From positions 2,232,001 to 2,296,000 of the forward strand of contig OX596339.1 in assembly GCA_951394405.1 (NCBI GenBank): a stretch of DNA of 64,000 nt, given 5' to 3'. The stretch's first letter is position 1; the number at the start of each line of letters is the position of its first letter. The position numbers were made by a program, and so were the translations under genes. Positions 45,004-54,216 of this stretch are shown one piece after another. The DNA is from Coprinellus micaceus. Taxonomy: Eukaryota; Basidiomycota; Agaricomycetes; Agaricales; Psathyrellaceae. The notes beneath the pieces are model-generated. The model was not told the DNA's origin. It saw nothing but the letters and a program-made list of their open reading frames with translations, and searched no databases.

Positions 45004-45747
45004 ATGCCCAAGGTGCGCCCATCGTGGTTCTGGTGGCTTGGACCCTGAGCCCTAATGATCCTCCTCAATTTCTCCAGAACAAGGGAAAGGTGCGCACATC
45101 CCCTTCATCCAACACTGGGAAAGGTCGTTTCTGACCCAGGAGCTTTGCTAGGGTGGCAAAAACAGGAGACGTGGAAAGAACGAGAACGACGATGACAAGC
45201 GCGAACTTGTCTTCAAGGAGGATGGCCAGGAATACGCCCAGGTCACCAAGATGCTCGGAAACGGTCGTCTCGAGGCTCTGTGCTTCGACGGCGAGAAGCG
45301 GTTAGCCCACATCCGAGGAAAGATGAGGAAGAAGGTGCGCCCATACCTGCATTCTACGGCTCCGGATCGAGGTTTCTGACTCCATCTTGCTCGTTTGCTG
45401 TGTGCACCGCATCTAGGTCTGGATTAACCAAGGAGATATCGTCCTGCTATCTCTGCGAGACTTCCAGGATGACAAAGCCGATGTGATTGTCAAGTACACC
45501 GCCGACGAGGCCCGTAACCGTACGTTGCTTTCCTTCGTCCGCAGAAGAGCCCCAGCCAATCCCGTTTCTCCCTTTTTATCGGCGCTTCTTACGTTGATGC
45601 TGACCCTGTTCTTCGTTTGTAGTCAAGGCCTATGGTGAACTTCCTGAAAACGCCAAGATTAACGAAACCGACAACTTTGGCGAGGAGGATGGCGAGTGCA
45701 CGTTCGAGTTCGGCGAGGACGACGAGGTCGACATCGACGACATCTAA
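45004..45747 (+). CDS. TIF11: Translation initiation factor eIF1A
   Basis: Binds the 40S A-site and controls scanning and start-codon choice. Exon 1 has only 9 coding nt (45004-45012, MPK) and exon 2 only 12 nt (45078-45089, NKGK). Exon 3 starts at 45152 with [20 protein letters not shown]. The OB domain follows: [80 protein letters not shown]. The C-terminal tail has [20 protein letters not shown] and ends DDI, the eIF5B-binding acidic tail. Five or six exons; fully conserved. Confidence 0.96.
45078..45089 (+). other. 12-nt micro-exon of eIF1A
   Basis: AACAAGGGAAAG, encoding NKGK, is flanked by CAG and GTGCGC. It is needed to give the conserved [15 protein letters not shown] start. Confidence 0.88.
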
Positions 45748-46965
45748 ATACCGGGGAGCGCCCCAACCCTTGCTGCATACACACGACCTATCATATCACG
45801 CCCGTCGAACGGACGTCCGAAGGAGGGCATTGGTTGGATATCTTATTGTGACTGCTTCATGCCCCCAGCTGTATGCTATGCCATGCAACCTACCCCCACG
45901 CGTACGCATTTACCCCTCCGCCTCTTGCCTTAGCGACGATTGTTTGCATCTGAAGGTTATCTGCTTCTTGTTTTCTTCTTCTCCCAGTGTACCTTTTCTC
46001 CTGTAGCATTATATCAACCCTAATTGCATCCATCATTCGCAGGCATTTCTTAAAGAACGGACGAGGATGTGCTTTCGCGGTTGCCCTGCATACCTGAGAC
46101 AATTGATCTGGGGGTGGCTGAGAGAGGTATCACGCCCTTCCCGCAGCATTCAAACGATGTGTTCCCCGGCGCGACCGCTCTCACGATTATTTAAAGAATA
46201 GCCGAATGAAGCGACAGGAGGAACGACATCTCTGCGCTCTGCTGGGTGAGTCTGGTATGCCGATCCACAGTCAGTGTCTGGTAAACCCCACCGGTCAAGG
46301 TGCGTGGGCCAGGAGAACCGAATGTCATTGACAGAAGGAGAGAAGTGGGGGTAAAAAATCCCGGGGCTCCTGGGCGGGTTTCTATGCTATCTCTGGTTGT
46401 CTTTAGAGCACACCCTGCAAAGTCTATCCCAGTCAGAAGTGTAAAAGCTGATTGACTAATCGAGATGTGCCACTGCGACCCATGGTAAAACGATCACGAC
46501 TTTACCTCAGATAATAGGGATTGCCTCCATCCCTCGTAATGCAACGTAGCTGGGAGTAAGCCTACCCTCAGAGTGCCCTGCATCTCCTCTCCTCTTCTCT
46601 CCTGGTCGGACCCTCGGTATCTATGGGCGCTAATCACCCGATGACGCTTTTCTACATGACGTCATGTCAAAGCCACCGTCACCTCCCCCTTCGGACCAAT
46701 TGCGGGCGTTGCTGGGCGAACGACGACGTCGTTTCGATAGAAAAAGGGAGGTGGGGTCATTCATTCGGTAAATTTGGAGTGGAGTATCAGGGTGTGACGA
46801 TGTTGCCTCAATCGAGTCCTGTGTGGCTTTAAGAGGCTCGGTGACGACGTTGTCCTTTTCATTCTCGCACTTTCCCCACCCACCCCAGCGACACCTCGAC
46901 GTATCCGTTAGAGGCCAAGAAGCTGAGAAACTCTGAATTCCTTCGACCCATACTCGCCGGTTGCC
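45748..46965. other. 1.2-kb spacer with a CRE palindrome
   Basis: Holds the eIF1A 3' region and the promoter of the next gene. A pyrimidine-rich stretch lies near 46575-46605, and a perfect palindrome near 46660 (separate entry). No coding exon is convincing. Confidence 0.5.
46654..46667. promoter_or_regulatory. 14-bp palindrome with CRE/ATF core
   Basis: ACATGACGTCATGT is a perfect 14-bp palindrome containing TGACGTCA. It lies about 300 bp upstream of the ATG at 46966. A bZIP (ATF/CREB) site is the known meaning of the core; use here is inferred. Confidence 0.45.
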
Positions 46966-48171
46966 ATGGCCCGCAAGAAGAACCGTTCCCGCCCGGGGAA
47001 GGACAACGCGGAGGGCAGTGAAGACCACGAAATGCAGCAGCCCGAGAAGGAGGAGGCGCAAACTAACACGGAGGAGGCTACCACACCACCTCCCAGCTTG
47101 GGCGATACGGGTGGGGATGGGCAAGGGCAGGAAGAGGCTGGGGGATTCGACGTCGGGGGTGGAGGGCATGAGGCTGAGGAACGCCAGGTCAAGGAGGAGG
47201 CCAGGGTATCCGGACTGGGAGAAGGCGCGGAAGAGAAGCAGGAAGAGTCACAGGCTGGTGAAGGGGCTGGCGCACCTCGCTCCCCTTCTCCTAGTGCTTG
47301 GGGCACACCGTCTGGAGAGCATCGGGAAGGGTCAGAGCAGCCTCGAGAGAAAGATCAGACGCATTCCATTGACTCCGGCACAGAGGGCGAGGGCCGTTTC
47401 CAAGAACCGCAGGTACCTACGGGCAATGGGACCTCCCACCCAGTCAACACGTCAACGGAGGATGACGAGGATCCTAGACAGACAGAGGAGCAACGGGAGG
47501 CAACCCCACAGCCGTCGCCACCGAGCCCAGAGGAGTACGCGCCACGCGCCTCTCATCCTCATAAAGCAGCATCGGAGGGCGTTCAAGAGAATCCCGAACA
47601 ACCCCAGCAGGATTCAAAGGCGGAACTTGAACCACAGCCTGAGGAACTACGCCCCGTCGCCTCTCGTTCTCCGGGTTCTGCTCCTCAAGATGCCTCACTA
47701 CAGGAAGCGCCCAGGACCCCTCCCGCGCAACCTCAGCGACGGGACAGAAGGCAAGCTCAGCAGGACCAGAGGAAGCAGCAACAACGGCAACAGGAGAAGG
47801 AGAAGGAGCAGGAAGAGAAAACACGCCGGCAGAAGCAGCAGCAGCAGAGGGAGCCGCCGGCTGAGCGCCGCCCACACGCATCTCGCTCCCAATATGGCGC
47901 CCCCGGTCAACCCCAACAATCCATGTCTCCTTACCCTCAGCGGCAGCAACAGCAGCAGCAGCAGCAGGGGACCTATGGCGGCCAGCCCCAACCCCTAGGC
48001 AGCCCACTCGGCCAGGCAGGCGCATTGCTGGGTAATACGCTTAGCCAGGCGATGGGCGGTGGTGGTGGTCAGAAGGAAACGGCGTTGAAGCTGAGATTGG
48101 ACTTGAACCTGGATGTTGACGTGGAGATCAAGGCGAGGGTGCATGGAGATGTTACGCTTTCGCTGTTGTGA
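46966..48171 (+). CDS. Low-complexity Gln/Glu/Pro-rich protein with an ordered C-terminal tail
   Basis: A 401-residue open frame without introns. The first 350 residues are Gln, Glu, Pro, Ser and Gly-rich and probably disordered. They start MARKKNRSRPGKDN and include a run of eight Gln codons (47944-47967). The C-terminus differs: LGNTLSQAMGGGGGQ, then TALKLRLDLNLDVDVEIKAR and VHGDVTLSLL, an alternating beta-strand-like block like those I recall in fungal hypothetical proteins. The function is unknown; the tail may bind lipid or a protein. The overlapping Arg-rich +1 frame (46961-47998) is discounted because it lacks the conserved tail. Confidence 0.75.
   Translation: MARKKNRSRPGKDNAEGSEDHEMQQPEKEEAQTNTEEATTPPPSLGDTGGDGQGQEEAGGFDVGGGGHEAEERQVKEEARVSGLGEGAEEKQEESQAGEGAGAPRSPSPSAWGTPSGEHREGSEQPREKDQTHSIDSGTEGEGRFQEPQVPTGNGTSHPVNTSTEDDEDPRQTEEQREATPQPSPPSPEEYAPRASHPHKAASEGVQENPEQPQQDSKAELEPQPEELRPVASRSPGSAPQDASLQEAPRTPPAQPQRRDRRQAQQDQRKQQQRQQEKEKEQEEKTRRQKQQQQREPPAERRPHASRSQYGAPGQPQQSMSPYPQRQQQQQQQQGTYGGQPQPLGSPLGQAGALLGNTLSQAMGGGGGQKETALKLRLDLNLDVDVEIKARVHGDVTLSLL
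47944..47967 (+). repeat. CAG/CAA repeat encoding eight Gln
   Basis: CAG-CAA-CAG with further CAG units, in frame within the low-complexity gene. Confidence 0.85.
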
Positions 48172-48743
48172 GTATCGCTTGGCTTGACTTGGTCGAATGC
48201 TTGCTGATTGTCTCGTTGGACTAGCCAGTAACTAGCCTGCGTGGATCGCGGATGGGCTCCTTGGACTGACTGCCTAATGCCTCACTGGAAGACATTGGCT
48301 CAGATATACATTTTAATGCTCCTGGACCTCGATAGGTTATTTCATACCCAAGGATTCTTAATACATCGCCGTGAACTGTTCACTTTGGGGTAGAATAGGG
48401 GCCGCGTCCGAGTTTGGGATTCCGGATACCTCGGTCTGGCGCTTATATCGCAGATCCCCAGCGTAAAAATCACATTGAGGCACGCCCACACCTGGCACTC
48501 AACCCCAAGGTTCTCTTGACCTACATTACAACCGACGCATCCAGGCCTTCTCTCCCTTTAGCGCCCATCTGGCTCCCAGATGAGAGGAGCGAAACTGCCA
48601 AAGACGGAAGTCACATGCGAGGAGGAAGAATCATATGCCTGGGAGCGCGTCGAGGGACCTGAGTGAGGGGCGTATCATAAAATCCTGTGTTTCTCTCCTA
48701 ACAATTTCCATCTCGCCCCCGTCGACGTCCACATCTCCCTATC
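48172..48743. other. Spacer, no features seen
   Basis: About 570 bp between the low-complexity gene and the SCP2 gene. No convincing coding exon. A pyrimidine-rich stretch precedes the SCP2 ATG. Confidence 0.5.
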
Positions 48744-49377
48744 ATGTCTGATCTCAAAGTGGCTGGCTTCAAGGTGCGCTGGCGTTGAGCCTACGGCTGA
48801 GATTAGCCAACTAGGAACTGACCGGGACCGTGTTTCGTTACGTCGTAGTCGTCCGAGCTCATCACAGGGCTCCAGACCGCTTTCACCAAGTACTCTGACA
48901 AGGAGAAGGCGGACCTGATCAAGAAGGTGCGTGCACGTCTCTTTGCCACTTGTATGTACAGATGAACTCAACTCCACCCTCGCACGATCAGACCAACGGT
49001 ATCTTCGAGCTCCAGGTCTCCAATGAGGCTAAGGAGACTGCGACGTGGACCATTGACGTGAAGAAGGTTGGCACGGTCTACAAGGGCAAGGCCCAGCCTA
49101 AGGCCGATGTTACAATAATCCTCTCCGATGATACCCTCATCGCGCTGTCCGAGGGCAAGGTGGGCCCGAATCCCTACGACGTGCCTAGCGATGGAATTGT
49201 CTAACGATTGCCGCAGCTCAACGGCCAGAAGGCTTTCATGACTGGCAAGCTCAAGACCAAGGGTAACATGATGCTCGCCACCAAGCTTGACGCCGTCCTC
49301 AAGGTATGTTGTACGCCTGTCCACTTCCGAAGGCGGGTGCTGATTGGTATTTCTAGGGCGCTAAGGCCAAGCTCTAA
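48744..49377 (+). CDS. SCP2 sterol-carrier-type lipid-binding protein, peroxisomal
   Basis: Small SCP2-domain protein of the kind that carries fatty acyl-CoA and sterols in the peroxisome matrix. Five exons. [10 protein letters not shown] splices to [20 protein letters not shown] and ADLIKK, then [56 protein letters not shown] and [20 protein letters not shown], then ATKLDAVLK. The final exon is GAKAKL; AKL is a canonical PTS1. Length is about 125 residues, normal for the family. Together with the SHL-ending carnitine acyltransferase it fits peroxisomal fatty-acid metabolism, though the two are 33 kb apart. Confidence 0.93.
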
Positions 49378-49654
49378 AAGCTCAATTGCATATACCCCGC
49401 CGTAGATAGTTAAGTATTTTAAAAGTTTAATACCTCTTCAGAGCACATACATTGGGCCGTAACTATTGGGCCCATCTATTCCGCCAGCGAGCAGGTAATG
49501 ACATGGATCGCGGTACTTGGGCGGCGAGCGTGCTTCAAGGATGGAATGCCGAAATCCGTGACAAGTGCGTCTTCTCATCACGAATTCTGAATCTACACAT
49601 CGCACACTACCACCTTCCTTTGCCTTTCGCCCTTCAGTGGCCATGGGTTATCAA

Positions 49655-50457
49655 CTAGATATCTTGCTTCTTGATAGTTTTGAAACCTGCTCCGTGTTCA
49701 GAGTACCAAAATAGCTGACCGTTCTTGATGAGTATCCCCAGCGATCTCATCCTGTAACGTTGAGTATTGTCGCCTAGGGATTCCGCTGTATGTGCACAGG
49801 GAACGTCCGCGCCAACCATCCCTTTCGCGGCTACCGAGATTGGGCGCTTAACCGAGATCGGCACGAGTTGAAACATACCGAATTTGGCGAGACTTCTAGA
49901 GGTACCATCCTGATGACCGACCTACATATGTCATCCTCTGGGAGTCTCCAGACCCCAGAACTGAACATGCATTGAGAACGTGGGTCGAGGTAGTCCAGGA
50001 CGAAACGTGCGCATCCGCGAGAGCCGCGAAGGCATTCCAAGCCAACTCCGGCGTACGTCCTCGAACGGATCACCAGACTAAGCCCGGGATTGGCTTTGAC
50101 CTGCATCAGCCGCCTCTCGCAGATCCACTCCCAAATATTGTCGTGTAAAACTGGCAGTTGCGTCTCGTCACTGAATTATGGTCCACGACGGTGTTAGACT
50201 GGAAGTCGCAATGCACTGGTTCCGAAATCTGACTGGTGGAAGAACTCTAGAGAAATCTCGCGGTCTATTCTGAATTGTTGGGCATCTTGTAGTACTCTTC
50301 TTGCCACCTTCGTACACCGAGCATGCCGTGAACAGCATCTGCGGCACTTGAGGAGAGAGCGGCCACGGAGAATGGAGCCAAGCGTTATCGTTCCCGATAA
50401 GGCAAGCAACGTGAGTCCGTGACCAGGCCAAACAGAGACCCTCGTTTCGTCGTGCAC
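49655..50457 (-). CDS. Putative multi-exon gene of unknown function
   Basis: Not recognised. Two exons look coding and splice cleanly. NIWEWICERRLMQVKANPGL, SLVIRSRTYAGVGLECLRGS and RFVLDYLDPRSQCMFSSGVW, ending RLPEDDI, join across a GTAGGT donor and CAG acceptor to SESLGDNTQRYRMRSLGILI, then KNGQLFWYSEHGAGFKTIKK and the stop at 49655. Upstream, MHDETRVSVWPGHGLTLLAL and VLQDAQQFRIDREISL may be earlier exons, but the joining donor is unclear. The 5' limit (50457) and structure are therefore provisional. A degenerate gene is possible. It is divergent from MAF1. Confidence 0.42.
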
Positions 50458-50571
50458 GTTCCCACAGCCGGCCCCAACTCAATCAGCGACGTCCTCCTCG
50501 ACTAGTTAACCCCCGCCTCCAATCTCCAATCTCCACCGCTCTACTCCGTTTCCCTCTGCCCCTAACGGAGC

Positions 50572-51654
50572 ATGAAGTATATCGAAATACCGGCGCTTTC
50601 GCGGCTAGCGCAGTCGCTGACTCATGAGGGACCAGAATGCTCGGTCCACACCAGAATCGAGGCGTATAGCTGCAAGAACATCAAACGTGATAAACGTCTC
50701 TTCAAAACACTCGAGACAGCGTACCAGGAGGATGTTTCAAACTCGCCGCCGCTGCCTTCATGGCTGGCGCTCGACAAGGAAGCCGATATGACGCCATTCG
50801 GACCCATCGACAAGCACGCTTCGCGCAAGATCCTCTACCTCCTCATTTCCACCTTAAACATCGCCTTCCCCGACCATGACTTCACCGACGTTCGCCCGTC
50901 GCACTTTATCAAAGAGGAAACCGGCGCAGGCGTCCTGAATGCCCTCAGTAACACCCTGGTGTCACCTCATCGGGCTGGGAGCAATGCACCCCGCTCCTAC
51001 TCATCCTACCCACCGACCTCCTCCGACTTCTTCCCATTGTCGGTGCCAAGTAGTTCGTCACCGTATGACCGCCCTATGATCAGCCCGCTGGCCCCACCCC
51101 AAATCGTGTCCGGCACCCATCCCACCCTCTTCCGAATCATCGACGAGGTCATCGGTCTAGCCGACTGCGAGGTCTTCTCCTATACGCCGGACCTTGACGC
51201 CGACCCTCATGCTAACGACTTTGACGACGACGAAGACGATGTTGCTTCTGTAGGAGACGAAACATCATCGGGCGACGACGACGCTACCTTCGAGTTCGAT
51301 AACTATGATATTGATGAAACAAAGCCGAGCTATCACCACCACAGCACGAAGATCCCCCCGCCGACACCGAGAGCAGCAATTAAACGCACCTTGCCAGACT
51401 TTGAGTCATCAAGTTTCCAAACCGTCCAGTTCAAGCGTCGCGGCGCTCTCCTTTGGTCCTCCCACTGGTTCTTCTTGAACAGGAAGCAGAAGCGGATACT
51501 GTTCGTCTCGGTATACGCGCGGTCGAAGGGAATAGGTCGCTACTACGTCGACGATGAGGAGGACACGCCTGTCGAGGTGTCGTCTGAACGGTTCTGGGGT
51601 TGGGAGGGTTCGACTGGTGCTGGTGCCAGGGCTCTGGGCCTGAAGGGATATTAG
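50572..51654 (+). CDS. MAF1: Maf1, repressor of RNA polymerase III
   Basis: Global repressor of Pol III transcription in response to stress and TORC1. A 360-residue frame without introns. Box A includes MKYIEIPALSRLAQSL and CSVHTRIEAYSCKNIKRDKR; FGPIDKHASRKILYLLISTL and NIAFPDHDFTDVRPSHFIKE continue it. Box B/C has DCEVFSYTPDLDADP, and the end includes GALLWSSHWFFLNRKQKRIL and FVSVYARSK. Two linkers (Ser/Pro-rich and Asp-rich) between the boxes are the regions usually phosphorylated. No domain is missing. It may act on the Pol III-transcribed tRNA gene in this window, as on all others. Confidence 0.95.
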   Translation: MKYIEIPALSRLAQSLTHEGPECSVHTRIEAYSCKNIKRDKRLFKTLETAYQEDVSNSPPLPSWLALDKEADMTPFGPIDKHASRKILYLLISTLNIAFPDHDFTDVRPSHFIKEETGAGVLNALSNTLVSPHRAGSNAPRSYSSYPPTSSDFFPLSVPSSSSPYDRPMISPLAPPQIVSGTHPTLFRIIDEVIGLADCEVFSYTPDLDADPHANDFDDDEDDVASVGDETSSGDDDATFEFDNYDIDETKPSYHHHSTKIPPPTPRAAIKRTLPDFESSSFQTVQFKRRGALLWSSHWFFLNRKQKRILFVSVYARSKGIGRYYVDDEEDTPVEVSSERFWGWEGSTGAGARALGLKGY

Positions 51655-52507
51655 CTTCGTGCGGTATCCTGTAAGAGTCATTCCCATTTCTCATTTATTA
51701 GACATTTCTAATCCGTATACCCAGTGACTGTTGATGATACCCACCAGCCAGTCTATGCGTTTCCGGTCTTCTCGAATCTTGGGTACATTGCTTCATGGAC
51801 TTAAATATGTTCGCCCTCTTGTGTGTACCATACCTGTTACCTCTGCTCCTCCTTAGTCTTCCTAAATCTCGTGCTGTACGATATGTTCTTACCTGATTTC
51901 CCCTTACTAGTTGTATTATCCCGCCTTCGGTTTACGTCGGGCGTATCTCGTTGTCGCAGTGCCTGTATTTCCTGCCGTCGTAATCCAATTTCCAATTCTT
52001 AGTCTTCGAAGGATGGGTCGAGTTTTTCGGAAGGCGAAGCAGAGTCACGAGTGGGTGTATGCGCGTCAGCTCACGGGTTGCCGGTGGACGGTTCGTGGGT
52101 TGGGTCGCCTTGAGATGGGTGCCCTATGAAGAGAGATAAAGTATGCCAGTTTCTGCGTTGACTCGAGTTAGAGCGTCAGTGTGGGGTGAAAAGCCCTTCG
52201 ACTCTAGGTTCCGGTGGTATATATACCATCAAGTTCAGAGTCGTTGTGACTCGTTGCCAAGAGATGCCGTAAAGCCTGGTCATTTTTGCGACAGGTCATG
52301 CCTGATATTCAAGCTGGGCTTCCTGGGGTCGTAATGGAGCATTGGTTCAACGAGAACATGGTAGATTGAAGGAAGAGAGTGAGGAAAACTTTTGATAGGC
52401 GCTGGACAACGATATCGATGAGTTCCACGTACTCGTGATCGTGGGACCACCAAGTTGCTGACGTGGGCGCTTAATTTATTCAACAATACTTTTGAACCAC
52501 GCCCACC
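51655..52507. other. Spacer after MAF1
   Basis: About 850 bp, AT-richer than its neighbours. A perfect 14-bp palindrome TGGTATATATACCA lies at 52215-52228. No coding exon is convincing. Confidence 0.5.
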
Positions 52508-53732
52508 GTGAGGCTGAGCGCATTTTCTCGATCTGGCCTCGTCCTCGTACTACTCTGGCCGCCGCCCATGTTAACCGTCGCGACAGCTTCGGGTTCAAAA
52601 TCTGGACCCGACGAGATTTGGCTTCCCTCCACACCGTGCTTCCCGAAAGCCAGTAGGCTTCCCCTCCCTTCCATTCCAGCTGCCCCCCATTCCCCTACGA
52701 ACCTGCAACTGGCGCTCTTCAACCATGCGTAGATCATTATCTCTCCTTACCACTGAGTGACAGGCTCCCAATTCCTCTGACCCTCCAGCAGAATTGGCCC
52801 CTTTGGTCTTCGTTACTAGGAACCCGTGTAGCCTTATATATCGCTCCCCGCTCAATGGGGTATCGCCACTGGATAGAGGGGGGCGAATCAACAGCAACCC
52901 CCACCTGATGCCGGTCACTGGATTGACCCTGGTCTTCGACAAATCTTCAGATACTTCCTTGTACGTGAGTTCCTCATGCTGCGCACTGGTCGGTCCGCTA
53001 CGGCTCTCGCCACCTCCTACTTCTCATGTATGGCTCCAACTGGCGCGGGCTTCGCTGATCATCTGCCACCTCTTTCAATCGGAGAGGGTCCAGTAACCGT
53101 CGATTATTATGCCGAGCTTACCACCCGTTCGGTATTTTCCCTCGATAACTCACAGAATGGACTCATGTCCCTTCATCGGCTTTGGAATGTTTAACCGCTA
53201 AGCTTTTGGGTAACGCCCTGATATTTCCGCACTTTTCCCCCTGGCGAAGGCACGAAGAATGAGGGCATTATGGAAACATCGTTTCTACGGGCCTTCGGAT
53301 CGTTCTCCGATCTATCGCAGCAGGTAAGCGCCCAGGCTGCCATGGAGCACAGGCGCCACCCTAACTCACCCTTTGCTTGGAGTAGACTTTGGAGCTAGAA
53401 ACGTATGCACCACGTTTGCTTTGTTCTTACCCCACGCACCCTGGCTAACTTGTGACACAGCTGTCAACCCGGGCCGCAGAAGAGTGGCTCAAACATGACG
53501 TGAACGAGCAACCGCGGGAAGTGTTGCTCTGTATCTTTTATCGCTTGCAATCAGATCTACGGCGCGTGCGCTTCCTCATAAACATTGTTGCAGGTTTTGT
53601 TGCCTTCAGGCTTCAGGTTATGCGGACCTCGCAGTCGTTCTTGTGTTGGGTTTATTCTCAGCATCGAAGTGGAAGCGCTCGGATCTAGGTGACGAAGCGC
53701 CGGTCAATGTGGGGGGACGTGCACCGTTGTAA
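52508..53732 (+). CDS. Putative type I membrane or secreted protein of unknown function
   Basis: Not recognised. A frame with a signal-peptide-like start (MRLSAFSRSGLVLVLLWPPP) is followed by exons that look coding. APLVFVTRNPCSLIYRSPLN with GVSPLDRGGRINSNPHLMPV and TGLTLVFDKSSDTSLY ends at a GTGAGT-type donor. Then comes PPLSIGEGPVTVDYYAELTT with RSVFSLDNSQNGLMSLHRLW. Then GHYGNIVSTGLRIVLRSIAA and DFGARN join to LSTRAAEEWLKHDVNEQPRE. A last exon, ASGYADLAVVLVLGLFSASK, contains a membrane helix with a short tail ending GGRAPL. The first junction and the one near 53200 do not fit a clean phase, so the model is incomplete or the gene may be decaying. A GTAAGT lies at the stop, so the 3' end could also be spliced. 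Confidence 0.42.
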
Positions 53733-54216
53733 GTCGCTCAACCCCGCCTCGAGCTTGCCTCTTGCTCGTCAGTCTATGAAAGGTGATTTCGTTTGCCATT
53801 TTCTTTGCACCCGGGGAACCTGGCGAACAGCGAAGCTCCGACTTTTGGGTGCAGTGACTTGGGAGTAAAATCATCGGGTTCTTCTGCGCGCATGTTGCAC
53901 TTGGCGATTATTCCGACTCGCATATGCAGCTCGCGGGGCACGCCACGAAGATCGCACGTTTAGGATCCGCGACCTTCTCTGCTTGGCAGGCATTGTATTG
54001 GAAATGAGAGCAGGGGTTGCGAGGATTTTGTTTGGTATCGAAGGCGGCCCGGCTGTTTGCTGGCTCCCTCATGGACTCTGGAATAGCATTGTAACCGTTA
54101 TTTTAACGGCGAAGATCTGCGGTATAAAAGATGGTCCCTCGTCGTAGCTGGGTCTTCAGAGCTCACTCTCCAACTCCTCGACCTTTAAGATTACCCTCGG
54201 GACACTTCGAATCAAA
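53733..54216. promoter_or_regulatory. Pectate lyase upstream region with TATA box and inverted Myb-like motif
   Basis: TATAAA lies at 54123-54128, about 90 bp before the ATG at 54217. Just upstream is an inverted repeat CCGTTA-ttt-TAACGG (54095-54109) whose arms contain AACGG, a Myb-type core. The rest of the 484-bp spacer shows nothing. Function is inferred. Confidence 0.45.

Noticed and set aside
46961..47998. 345-residue Arg-rich plus-strand frame overlapping the low-complexity gene
   Set aside because: Shadow of the 46966-48171 frame. It has extreme Arg content, no domain, and loses the conserved C-terminal block.
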